From: Streptomyces sp. NBC_01485 | GTDB taxonomy: Bacteria > Actinomycetota > Actinomycetes > Streptomycetales > Streptomycetaceae | Assembly: GCF_036227125.1 (NCBI RefSeq) | Contig: NZ_CP109435.1 | Location: forward strand, 6,014,001-6,078,000 | Reading direction: 5' to 3' | Length of the DNA: 64,000 nt | Shown: in pieces, positions 52,039-60,282 of the stretch | How the letters are laid out: the number at the start of each line of letters is the position of its first letter | Numbering within the stretch: position 1 is the first letter of the stretch | The notes under the pieces: model-generated | What the model saw: only the letters and a program-made list of their open reading frames with translations | Databases searched by the model: none | What the model was told of the DNA's origin: nothing | Program-made: the position numbers and the translations under genes

Positions 52039-53313
52039 CTAGAAGAAGGTACGGATGTAGTCGACGACCGTGCCGTCCGCCTCGGCCAGCGGGATCAGCG
52101 GCCACTTGTCGAAGGACGTGCACGGATGGGACAGGCCCAGGCCGACCCAGTCGCCGACCTGGAGGTCCGCCTCGTCCGTCGTGCGCAGCCAGGCGTGCTG
52201 GTCGGAGAGCGCGGTCACCGAGACGCCGGTGGCGGGGCGTTCCGTGCCGCCCCGGCGGACCGCCTGGGCGAAGGGCAGGTCGAGGTCGTAGGCCGCGTCC
52301 CGCTTGCCCGCGTTGACGAACGCCTGGTCGGGGGAGGGACGGGAGACGACCTGCGTCCAGAGGCGGAACGCCGGCTCCAACGCGCCTTCCTCGGGGACCC
52401 GGTTGAACGGCGTCAGCTTGCGGTAGTGGCCGTCGTCGTGCGAGACGTACGCGCCCGAGCGCAGCAACTTCAGTACGGGGAGGGAGAGTTCGGGGATCTC
52501 GGCGAAGACGTCGGCAACCGCGTCGAACCAGGCGCTGCCGCCCGCGCTGACCACGACCTCGTGCGCACCGGCGAACCGCCCGGCCTTGTCGAAGTCGACG
52601 GCGAGGTCGACCAGCCGGCGCAGCCAGGCCCGCACCCGCTCCGGGTCGGCCCGCGGGACCTCGCCCTCGTAGCCCGCGACCCCGACCAGTCGCAGGGTCG
52701 GCGCGGCGGCCACCGCGTCCGCGACCGCCGCGCACTCCGCCTCCGTACGGACGCCGGTGCGGGCGCCTTCGCCGGCGGCCAGTTCGACGACGACGTCCAG
52801 GGGGCGGCGCGCGCCGTGCAGGGCGGCTTCCATGAGTTCGACGCCGTGTACCGAGTCGACGTAGCAGGTGAGGCGGAATTCGTCGTCGGAGTCGAGTTCG
52901 GCGGAGAGCCAGCGCAGGGCCGCCGGGTCCACGACCTCGTTGGCGAGGAACACCCGCTGGACGCCGTACGCCCGCGCCACCCGCACCTGGTGCGGGACGG
53001 CGAGGGTGATGCCCACGGCGCCGCGGTCGATCTGGCGCTGGAAGAGCTGCGGGGCCATGGAGGTCTTGCCGTGCGGGGCGAAGGCGAGGCCGTGGCGGGT
53101 CGCGTAGGTCTCCATGAGCGCGAGGTTGTGCTCCAGGCGCTCGGCGGAGAGGGCCAGGACGGGGGTGGTGAAGCCGCCGGTGAAGAGGTTGCGGCGCTGC
53201 GCGGCCAGCTCGCCGACGGTGAGGCCGTCGGCGTCCGGGGGGAGGCCCTTGAAGCGGTGGTCGACGCGTTCCGCGGCCAGTCGGGCGAGCGCCCCGCGTG
53301 CCTCGGTCCTCAT
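52039..53313 (-). CDS. D-serine dehydratase-like / D-threonine aldolase-fold PLP enzyme
   Basis: A 424-residue fold-type III PLP enzyme with an alanine-racemase N-terminal barrel and a D-serine-dehydratase-like C-terminal domain. The cofactor lysine is in LAFAPHGKTSMAP near residue 83. The metal-binding signature HPCTSFDKW near 400 uses His and Cys as zinc ligands, as in eukaryotic-type D-serine dehydratase. It should deaminate D-serine or related D-amino acids to a keto acid through an enamine. AGGGAGG precedes the ATG at 53313. It heads the operon with D-aminoacylase and is divergent to the kinase gene. Confidence 0.85.
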   Translation of the reverse strand: MRTEARGALARLAAERVDHRFKGLPPDADGLTVGELAAQRRNLFTGGFTTPVLALSAERLEHNLALMETYATRHGLAFAPHGKTSMAPQLFQRQIDRGAVGITLAVPHQVRVARAYGVQRVFLANEVVDPAALRWLSAELDSDDEFRLTCYVDSVHGVELMEAALHGARRPLDVVVELAAGEGARTGVRTEAECAAVADAVAAAPTLRLVGVAGYEGEVPRADPERVRAWLRRLVDLAVDFDKAGRFAGAHEVVVSAGGSAWFDAVADVFAEIPELSLPVLKLLRSGAYVSHDDGHYRKLTPFNRVPEEGALEPAFRLWTQVVSRPSPDQAFVNAGKRDAAYDLDLPFAQAVRRGGTERPATGVSVTALSDQHAWLRTTDEADLQVGDWVGLGLSHPCTSFDKWPLIPLAEADGTVVDYIRTFF

Positions 53314-53333
53314 GGAACCTCCCTGATCAGGAG

Positions 53334-53352
53334 CGTTGCGATATGTGCAACG
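53334..53352. promoter_or_regulatory. IclR-type operator candidate (CGTTGC-n7-GCAACG)
   Basis: A perfect 6+6 inverted repeat with a seven-base AT-rich centre (GATATGT) between divergent catabolic operons. Size and symmetry match IclR-family sites, and the IclR gene lies in the rightward operon. A half-site-like TTGCGTATGTCGC follows at 53357. Confidence 0.7.
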
Positions 53353-53446
53353 TCCATTGCGTATGTCGCTGACTGCTGTCTAACATCTCGGCCACGCGGG
53401 GTCAACGGAGCCGCCGACCCGCACCAGCACGGGAGTTACGAGGATC

Positions 53447-54592
53447 GTGACCGTCACCGGACCCTGCAACGCCTCCGACGCCCCGGACGTCGTGAACGTT
53501 GTGGACGTCGTCGCGCTCGGCGAGTCCATGGTGACCTTCCTGCCCTCCCGGCCCGGCCGCCTCGCCGACGTGCCGTCCTTCGACCGGGGCATCGGCGGCG
53601 CGGAGTCCAACGTGGCCTGCGCGCTGGCGGCGGCCGGACACACGGTGCGCTGGGTCAGCCGGGTCGGGGCGGACGGCTTCGGCGACCACCTCGTCGAGAC
53701 CATCGGCTCGTACGGCGTGGACGTGGCCTCCGTACGCCGGGACCCCGCCCGCCCGACCGGCGTCTACTTCCGCACCGCCGCCGACCGGGCCACCGACGCG
53801 CACGAGGTCGCCTACTACCGCGCCGGATCGGCCGCCTCCGTCATGGCGGTGGGCAATGTGGACCTGGCGGCGGTGCGGGCGGGGCGGGTGCTGCACCTGA
53901 CCGGCATCACGGCGGCCCTCTCCGGGGACTGCCTGGGCCTCCTGCGGGAGCTGACGGCCCCCCGGCCGGGACGCCCGCTGATCTCCTTCGACGTCAACCA
54001 CCGGCCGGGGCTGTGGCGCGAGACCGACGGTCCGCACGTGCTTCTGGAGCTGGCACGCGCTGCGGACGTCGTGTTCGTGGGGGAGGACGAGGCGGCGGAG
54101 GCGTGGGGGGTCACGGGCGGGCCGACGGCGATCAGGGAGGTACTGCCGGAGCCGGGCATGCTGGTGGTGAAGCAGGGGGCACGGGGGGCGACGGCGTTCG
54201 ACGGCGAGCGCGACGGGGGCCGCGCGCACCGGCTTCGGCCCGCGGCGCCGGTTCCGGGTCCCGCACAGCCGACGGCCACCACGGCCACCACGGCCACCTT
54301 CGTATCCGCCCCGACGGTCCAGGTCAGCGCAGCTGTCGGCGCCGGGGACGCCTTCGCCGCCGGGTTCCTGTCCGCCACCCTGCGCGGACTGCCCGTGCGC
54401 GACCGGCTGCGCCACGGTCACCTGATGGCGGCCGCCGCCCTGACCGCCCCCGGCGACCTCGCCGTGCCCCCGACCCGCGCGCACGCCGACCGGCTGGCCG
54501 CTCTCGACGACCGGGCGTGGGGGACACTTCGACTCGGCCCTGGCTGGATCCAGGCACTTGAGGGGGCCGACGAGGAGGTACGCACGCCATGA
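53447..54592 (+). CDS. PfkB-family sugar kinase (KDG kinase-like)
   Basis: A 381-residue ribokinase-fold kinase. The N-terminal ALGESMVTF block near 24 and the substrate region GIGGAESNVACALAAAG near 48-64 match 2-keto-3-deoxygluconate kinase. The catalytic motif GAGDAFAAGF lies near residue 297. Residues about 255-283 carry a Thr/Ala-rich insertion (ATTATTATF) not typical of the family. The GTG start has AGGATC before it. It is the first gene of a rightward operon. Its link to D-amino acids is not obvious, and it may phosphorylate a keto-acid sugar released by another route. Confidence 0.85.
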   Translation: MTVTGPCNASDAPDVVNVVDVVALGESMVTFLPSRPGRLADVPSFDRGIGGAESNVACALAAAGHTVRWVSRVGADGFGDHLVETIGSYGVDVASVRRDPARPTGVYFRTAADRATDAHEVAYYRAGSAASVMAVGNVDLAAVRAGRVLHLTGITAALSGDCLGLLRELTAPRPGRPLISFDVNHRPGLWRETDGPHVLLELARAADVVFVGEDEAAEAWGVTGGPTAIREVLPEPGMLVVKQGARGATAFDGERDGGRAHRLRPAAPVPGPAQPTATTATTATFVSAPTVQVSAAVGAGDAFAAGFLSATLRGLPVRDRLRHGHLMAAAALTAPGDLAVPPTRAHADRLAALDDRAWGTLRLGPGWIQALEGADEEVRTP

Positions 54593-55353
54593 GCCAGACC
54601 GTCGACCGCGCCCTGAGCATCCTGCCGCTGCTCGCGGAGGGACCCGCCGACCTCGGACAGGTCGCCGACCGCCTCGGCGTGCACAAGTCGACGGCCCTGC
54701 GGCTGCTGCGCACCCTCCACGGACACGGCATGGTCTACCGCCAGTCCGACCAGCGCTACCGGCTCGGCGCCCGCCTCTTCGCCCTCGCCCAGGAGGCGAT
54801 GGAGAACCTCGACATCCGCGAGATCGCCCACCCCCACCTCGTCCGCCTGAACGAGACCTGCGGACACACCGTCCACCTCGCCGTCCACGAGGAGGGCGAG
54901 GTCCTCTACATCGACAAGGTGGAGAGCCGCTACCCGGTGCGCATGTACTCGCGGATCGGGAAGCCGGTGGCCATCACCGTCGCCGCCGTGGCGAAACTCC
55001 TCCTCGCCGATCTCCCGGAGGGCGAGCGCCGGGTGCTCGCCGACAAGCTCGACTACCCCCTCTACACGGCCCGTTCCACCCCCAACGCCCCCGCTTTCCT
55101 GCGGGAGTTGGAGAAGGTGCGCGAACAGGGCTGGGCCACCGACCTCGGTGGTCACGAGGAGTCCATCAACTGCGCCGCCGCGCCGATCCGGGGCGCCGAC
55201 GGCCGGGTGGTCGCCGCGATGTCGGTCTCCGCGCCGAACGTCGTCGTCACCGCCGACGAACTCCTCACCCTGCTCCCGCTGGTGCGCCGCACGGCCGACG
55301 CCATCAGCGGCGAGTACTCCGGCCGGACACCGATCAAGGAAGCCACCTCATGA
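54589..55353 (+). CDS. IclR-family transcriptional regulator
   Basis: A 254-residue regulator. The winged helix is near 10-65 (LGQVADRLGVHKSTALRLLRTL is the recognition part), and the C-terminal effector-binding GAF-like domain (about 80-245) has the IclR pattern including GHTVHLAVHEEGEVLYIDK. The ATG overlaps the kinase stop (ATGA) and its own stop overlaps the RidA start, so three genes are translationally coupled. The probable operator is at 53334-53352. The effector may be a catabolic intermediate. Confidence 0.92.
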   Translation: MSQTVDRALSILPLLAEGPADLGQVADRLGVHKSTALRLLRTLHGHGMVYRQSDQRYRLGARLFALAQEAMENLDIREIAHPHLVRLNETCGHTVHLAVHEEGEVLYIDKVESRYPVRMYSRIGKPVAITVAAVAKLLLADLPEGERRVLADKLDYPLYTARSTPNAPAFLRELEKVREQGWATDLGGHEESINCAAAPIRGADGRVVAAMSVSAPNVVVTADELLTLLPLVRRTADAISGEYSGRTPIKEATS

Positions 55354-55754
55354 CCGAGAAGACCGCGCTCACCCCGAAGACCCACACCACCCCGCCCGCG
55401 AAGTTCTCGCACGGTGTCCGCAAGGGCAACATCCTCCAGGTCGCGGGCCAGGTCGGCTTCCTGCCCGCCGAGGAGGGCAGGCCCCCGACGCCCGCCGGCC
55501 CCACCCTGCGCGAGCAGACCCTCCAGACCCTCGCCAACGTCAAGGCGATCCTGGAGGAGGGCGGCGCGTCCTGGGAGGACGTGATGATGATCCGCGTCTA
55601 TCTGACGGACACCGGGCACTTCGCCGAGTTCAACGAGATCTACAACCAGTACTTCGAGCACCTCACCGAGGTGCCCGCCGCCCGTACGACCGTCTACGTC
55701 GGCCTGCCCGCCGGGCTGCTCATCGAGATCGACGCGCTGGCCGTCCTGGGCTGA
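55350..55754 (+). CDS. RidA-family enamine/imine deaminase
   Basis: A 134-residue RidA/YjgF protein with the conserved substrate arginine in PAARTTVYVGLP near residue 110, and the GQVGFLPAE and NVKAILEEGG blocks. RidA proteins hydrolyse 2-aminoacrylate and related enamines released by PLP enzymes such as serine dehydratases. The neighbouring D-serine-dehydratase-like enzyme would release exactly this intermediate. The start overlaps the IclR stop (ATGA). Length and motif are normal. Confidence 0.92.
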   Translation: MTEKTALTPKTHTTPPAKFSHGVRKGNILQVAGQVGFLPAEEGRPPTPAGPTLREQTLQTLANVKAILEEGGASWEDVMMIRVYLTDTGHFAEFNEIYNQYFEHLTEVPAARTTVYVGLPAGLLIEIDALAVLG

Positions 55755-55927
55755 TCCGTCGCTGACGGTTCAGCAACGCCGCAATTCCCGTAATTCCGGT
55801 AATCCCCTCAATTTACGCAATTCCCTCAACTCCCGCACACCGTACGACGGTAGGGCGCCCTCTGTGGTGCCGTGCCGCGCTCACCCCTGCCCGAGAGCAC
55901 CAGTGAACCCACACCGAGGACCCCCAC

Positions 55928-56687
55928 ATGCCCACGCCACCCCACACCGGCGGACTGCTCCTGCTCGTCGACGGCACGGCCGGCCTCCTGACGGTCGCCG
56001 CGCTCGGCACAGCCCTGCTCCTCTTCCTGATCATCACGGTCAGGATCCAGCCCTTCGTGGCCCTCCTCGCGGTCTCCATGGCCGTCGGCCTGCTGGCCGG
56101 CCTGTCGGTGACCGAACTCTTCGGCACCGTCCAGCGTTCGGACGCCGTCTCCACCATCGAGTCCGGCATGGGCGGCATCCTCGGCCATGTCGCGATCATC
56201 ATCGGCCTGGGCACGATGCTCGGCGCGGTCCTCGAAGTCAGCGGCGGGGCAGAGGTGCCGGCCTCCCGGCTGCTGGGACTCTTCGGCACCAGCGGGGTGC
56301 CGATGATGCCGACGACCGTGCCGAGCGGCACCGGGTCCTCGCGCGGGGCCTGGCCTACCTGATCTCGGTGGTGCTGCGGGTCGCCCAGGGCTCGGCTACG
56401 GTGGCGATCGTGACGACGGCGGGCATCGTGGCGCCGCTGCTCGCCGGGGGCGACCACTCGCAGGCCTTCGTGGCGCTCGTCATCATGGCCGTCTCGGCGG
56501 GCTCGATCTTCGCCTCGCACGTCAACGACGGCGCCCGCGCGCGGAGCGCGCTGATGGATGCGGCTGGATGGTGGCCAAGTACTTCGGCATCACCGAGCGC
56601 GACACCCTCAGGACGTGGACCGTGCTGGAGACGGTGCTGTCGGTGGCGGGCTTCGTGATGGCGGCCGTATTGAGCTTCTTCGTATAA
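55928..56687 (+). pseudogene. Frameshifted, deleted GntP-family permease (gluconate / D-serine type)
   Basis: Three consecutive frames carry GntP-family segments. Frame 1 (55928-about 56340) reads LLTVAALGTALLLFLIITVR, the ISRIQ-like entry, and GMGGILGHVAIIIGLGTMLGAVLEVSGGAE. A frameshift near 56320 is followed by AYLISVVLRVAQGSATVAIVTTAGIVAPLL, and a second shift near 56560 by WMVAKYFGITERDTLRTWTVLETVLS to a TAA at 56685-56687. The intact family is about 450 residues, and about 200 are missing. The same family includes gluconate transporters and the D-serine transporter DsdX, which would suit the neighbouring genes. Confidence 0.87.
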
Positions 56688-56740
56688 CGAAGTCGGTTCC
56701 GGCTGTGCCCGGCACAGGATCTTCGACCATACTTCGCGCT

Positions 56741-57376
56741 GTGGAGCAGCGTATAGGTTCGAGCAGCCAGCCCCTGGAGGGCGAGCCCCTGAAGGGCGCC
56801 GGATTCGACCCGGCCTTCATCCCCGGGCTCACGACGCCCCCGAACGCGGAACCGGAGGACGCCAAGCCGGCCAAGAAGGCCGGGGAGGCGGACGACGTGG
56901 ACGAGGCCGAGGCGTCCGACGTTTCCGATGACCGGGTCGTCGAGAAGGCGGAGGACGCGTCTTCGGAGGAGTCCGCCGGGGACGAGACCGCCGAGGACGA
57001 GTCCGAGCCCGTCGACGGTCCCGTCTTCGAGGCCTCCGACCGCCGGGCGCGGATCGCCGCCGACGCCAAGGGCGTCCGGCTCCGCCTCGACGAGGAGGCG
57101 TGCGAGTTCCGCTGGGACGAGATCGGCGCGATCGAGACGGAGACGCCGCGCTTCGGCAAGCGGTACACCATCACGGTGCACACGCCTGACCGCCGCTGGT
57201 ACCCGATCGAGATCGAGGCGACGGCCAGGGCGCGCTTCAAGGAGTGGGACGAGCAGTTGGACGCGGTCCTCGACGCCTACTTCGACGACGAGGCCGAAGC
57301 CGAAGCCGAAGAAGCGGGTGCCGAGGTCAAGGAAGCCGAGGTCAAGGGCGCCGAGGCGGCCAAGGACGACGACTAG
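56741..57376 (+). CDS. Acidic protein with a conserved central domain, unknown function
   Basis: A 211-residue protein. The first 95 residues are rich in Asp, Glu and Ala and disordered; the centre (about 97-175) is a compact beta-rich domain, DRRARIAADAKGVRLRLDEEACEFRWDEIGAIETETPRFG, like a PH-type fold; the tail is Glu/Ala repeats. No membrane segment is seen. The GTG start has no ribosome site. CATACT ends seven bases before it and could be a -10 box, so the gene may be leaderless. It starts after the permease pseudogene and is not clearly part of that operon. Confidence 0.72.
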   Translation: MEQRIGSSSQPLEGEPLKGAGFDPAFIPGLTTPPNAEPEDAKPAKKAGEADDVDEAEASDVSDDRVVEKAEDASSEESAGDETAEDESEPVDGPVFEASDRRARIAADAKGVRLRLDEEACEFRWDEIGAIETETPRFGKRYTITVHTPDRRWYPIEIEATARARFKEWDEQLDAVLDAYFDDEAEAEAEEAGAEVKEAEVKGAEAAKDDD

Positions 57377-57388
57377 CCGCAGTACCGG

Positions 57389-58759
57389 CTAGCTGCAGTA
57401 CTGGGTGGCCTTCCCGATCGCCCGGTACATACAGTCCGCGTTCTCGAGAAGCTGAAGCACCGCGTCCCGGTTACGGGAAGTCTCCCGCTCGATGACCTCG
57501 TCGGGCGGGTAGAACCCACCCCCGGAGCTGGACGACGGATACATCTCGAACGTGAAGTCGAAGATCTTGTGCGTGCCCCAGAGGTAGTCGTCGATCGACC
57601 CGTCCGTGATGTACAGGTCGCTGGACTGCTCCGCGGTGTACCCGTTGCTCGCGGCCAGCTTCCGCCCGACGGCCTTGAACGCGGCGTTGTCGTCCGCGGT
57701 CATGTCGGACGCCGTGTCCGCGTAGGTGTACCCGAGCGGCCACAGCACCAGCTCGCTGTACGTGTGGAAGTCGATCCCGGCGGTGATCTGCTGCTTCCCG
57801 CCCACGACCCGGCTGCGTACGAAGTCGGCGACGACCTTCACCTCGGGCGCCGACTCGGCGGACGCGCCCCGGTAGGTCTCCGACGAGGTCGACCCCGAAG
57901 AGCCGCCGCAGCAGCCCCACTTGTAGCCCCAGTTCCGGTTGAGGTCCGTACCGACGGACGAGGAACCGGAGTTGGGCTGCCGGTTCTTGCGCCACGAGCG
58001 GTAGGAGCCGGTGGCGATGTCGTACTCGCCGCCGTCCGGGTTGAGGTCCGGGACGATCCAGATCTCGCGCCCGTCGACCATGCTGGTGACGCGGGAGTCG
58101 GAGCCGTAGCCTGCGCCCAACTCGCGGATCAGGTACAGCGCCATCTCCACCGTCATGTGCTCACGGGCGTGCTGGTGATGCGTGAACAGCACCTCCGGCT
58201 CGGCCTCGTCGGTGCCGACGTTGTCGCTGATCTTCACGGCCACGATGTCCCGGCCGCCGTACGACTTGCCGATGACCCGCTTGCTCATGATGCCCGGGTA
58301 GGCGGCGATGCGCTGGTCGATCTCCGCCGTCATCTCGGCGTAGTTGTGGTACTTCGAGTCGGCGGACGGGAAGTCGTAGAGCCGTACCTCGTCCTCGGCG
58401 ACGCGGTCGGGCGCGGAGCCCAGCGGGGAGACCTCGTACCCCTGCGAGCGCAGCTTCTTGATCTGCTCCGCGCGTCCGGAGACCACCACGGTCTCCTCGT
58501 CGGCCTCGTCGACGCTCACTCCCGACGCGGCGATCGCGGTGCGCACGGCGGAGGTGCTGTGGGCGACGTGGATCTCGTACTGGCGGATGTCGTCGGCGGA
58601 GGACGCCGCCTTCGGGGCGCTGCCCGCCGCCGCGTCGGTGACCGTCGCGGAGAGGGGGGCCGCGAGGGCGAGGGCCAGCAGGGTGGCGAGAGCGGCGGTT
58701 CGTCTGCCGCCACGGGCGCCACCGGCACCGGAGCCTGAGCCGCGAATGCGAAGTCGCAT
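57389..58759 (-). CDS. Secreted zinc carboxypeptidase (M14 family)
   Basis: A 456-residue exported enzyme. Signal peptide with twin Arg-like and hydrophobic core (about 15-45). Zinc ligands are His and Glu in HHQHAREHMTVE near 195-206 and a later His in DFHTYSELVLWP near 325. The catalytic Glu is in FDFTFEMYP near 415. Residues about 45-145 are an activation peptide-like domain. It should remove C-terminal residues from extracellular peptides. AAGGAGAG precedes the ATG at 58759. The C-terminal two-cysteine segment (CMYRAIGKATQYC) could form a disulfide. Confidence 0.93.
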   Translation of the reverse strand: MRLRIRGSGSGAGGARGGRRTAALATLLALALAAPLSATVTDAAAGSAPKAASSADDIRQYEIHVAHSTSAVRTAIAASGVSVDEADEETVVVSGRAEQIKKLRSQGYEVSPLGSAPDRVAEDEVRLYDFPSADSKYHNYAEMTAEIDQRIAAYPGIMSKRVIGKSYGGRDIVAVKISDNVGTDEAEPEVLFTHHQHAREHMTVEMALYLIRELGAGYGSDSRVTSMVDGREIWIVPDLNPDGGEYDIATGSYRSWRKNRQPNSGSSSVGTDLNRNWGYKWGCCGGSSGSTSSETYRGASAESAPEVKVVADFVRSRVVGGKQQITAGIDFHTYSELVLWPLGYTYADTASDMTADDNAAFKAVGRKLAASNGYTAEQSSDLYITDGSIDDYLWGTHKIFDFTFEMYPSSSSGGGFYPPDEVIERETSRNRDAVLQLLENADCMYRAIGKATQYCS

Positions 58760-58770
58760 GAACTCTCCTT

Positions 58771-58812
58771 GTGGGGAGTGGGGAGTGGGGAGTGGGGAGT
58801 GGGGAGTGGGGG
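58771..58812. repeat. GTGGGGA 7-bp tandem repeat upstream of carboxypeptidase
   Basis: Five to six head-to-tail copies of GTGGGGA lie just upstream of the carboxypeptidase ribosome site. The plus strand has runs of four G at regular spacing and could fold as a G-quadruplex, while the mRNA would be C-rich. It may affect expression by slippage. Confidence 0.9.
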
Positions 58813-59127
58813 GCTGCGCGCTTGCTGAGTGCGGTGCGGCGGTGCGGGTGCCGCTCATCGTCGACTTGTGGCATGAGCAGGTCAAGAGACGATAAAGGGA
58901 CGGATGGCCGGAATCATGCGCAACGGTGAGCGGTGAGCGGTCGGCCGCGCAGTGTAGTCACGGTCGCATCTCCGGAAGCGATCCCCGGCGAAGTACACCC
59001 ACGCGTGTGAGGCAGGGGCGCATATGTGCAGCCCTGGGGGAAGGCTGAGGGTTCGCGCAGGACCTGGCTGATCATGGGCGGACCTGCCGGCCCACCCGAC
59101 CGACCGCCGATGGGGGACCCCGGACCC

Positions 59128-60171
59128 ATGACCGCCCAACCCGCCCGATCCATCGAGCCCGTCCCGCCCATCGAGCCCGTCCAGTCCGTCCAGTCCGTTC
59201 AGTCCGTTCAGTCCGTTCAGTCCGTCCAGCCCATCCCGTGCGCCGCCACCACCCCAGGGGCGTTCGACCACCGCATGTCCGTCGCCGCCACGGACGAGGC
59301 GTTCCTCGCCGCCGCCCTCCCCTTCCTGGCCGAGGGTCTGGCCGCCCCCGACGAGCCCGCGCCCGTCGCCATCGCCGCCCCCGGCAAACTGGACCTCCTG
59401 CGCGACGTACTCGGCGCGGACGCGAAGGACGTCGGCCTCGTCCCGCACGCCGACTGGTACACCGGCTCCGCCGCCAACGCCGTCGCCCGCCTGGCCGGCC
59501 ACCTCGCCGCGCACGCCGGTCCCGGTGGTCCGGGGAGCGGCCGGCTCCGCCTCCTCATGGAGCCGGTGTGGAACGGCAGGGCGGGCCGCTCCCCGCGCGA
59601 GAGCGCCGAGTGGATCCGCTACGAGGCCCTCGCCAACCTCGTCTTCGCCCCGACGGCGACCACGGCGATGTGCGTCTACGACACCCGCACCGCCGGTTCC
59701 GCCCTCATCGAGGCGGCCCGCCGCGCCCACCCGGGCACCGGCGTGTACGCGGCCCCCGCACTCCTCGCCGCCGAACTGGACGCCGTTCCGCTGCCCCCGA
59801 CCCCCGCCGACGCCGTGCGCCTCGCCGACCCCGCCCCGGACGCCGTCCGCGCCTGGGCGACCGGCCGTGGACTGGGCGACGCCGACGCGGAGTTGTTCGC
59901 CACGGCCGTCGCGGAGGCGGCCTCCCTCGCACCGGTCACCGGCGCGCTGCTGTGGGGCGAGGCCCCCGGCTGCGTCTGCGAACTGCTCCTGGCCCACCGC
60001 CTCGACGACCCCCTCACCGGCTTCGTCCCGCCCCCGACCACCGAGTTGGCCCCCGGCCAGGGGCTGTGGTTCGCCCGCCAGGTATGCGCGTACGTGGACG
60101 TCCGCAGGGCAGGCACGGGCCTCGACGGCGACACCGGCGCCGGGACGACCGTACGACTGCAGTACGCGTGA
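59128..60171 (+). CDS. RsbA-like anti-sigma/MEDS protein with degenerate ATPase domain
   Basis: A 347-residue cytoplasmic protein. The first 55 residues are low complexity, with VQS repeats from a 9-bp tandem repeat. Residues about 60-215 resemble the MEDS sensory domain (AFDHRMSVAATDEAFLAAALPFLAEGL and NGRAGRSPRESAEWIRYEAL). The C-terminal 120 residues resemble an RsbW-type HATPase (DPLTGFVPPPT, GQGLWFARQVCAYVDVR, GTTVRLQYA). The N-box that should supply Asn to bind ATP reads FATAVAEAASLAP, so ATP binding is probably lost. Such RsbA-like proteins usually act in stress sigma-factor switches. The start is one of several ATGs; 59074 is an alternative. Confidence 0.72.
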   Translation: MTAQPARSIEPVPPIEPVQSVQSVQSVQSVQSVQPIPCAATTPGAFDHRMSVAATDEAFLAAALPFLAEGLAAPDEPAPVAIAAPGKLDLLRDVLGADAKDVGLVPHADWYTGSAANAVARLAGHLAAHAGPGGPGSGRLRLLMEPVWNGRAGRSPRESAEWIRYEALANLVFAPTATTAMCVYDTRTAGSALIEAARRAHPGTGVYAAPALLAAELDAVPLPPTPADAVRLADPAPDAVRAWATGRGLGDADAELFATAVAEAASLAPVTGALLWGEAPGCVCELLLAHRLDDPLTGFVPPPTTELAPGQGLWFARQVCAYVDVRRAGTGLDGDTGAGTTVRLQYA

Positions 60172-60282
60172 GTCCGAACGCGGCGGCCGGGCGGCGTACG
60201 TGACGGCGGCAGGTGAGCACATCGGGTGGAGATCGTGTACGCCCTCTTGCCGGACCGGCCGCTTTAGGCTTTCTTGACCTTC

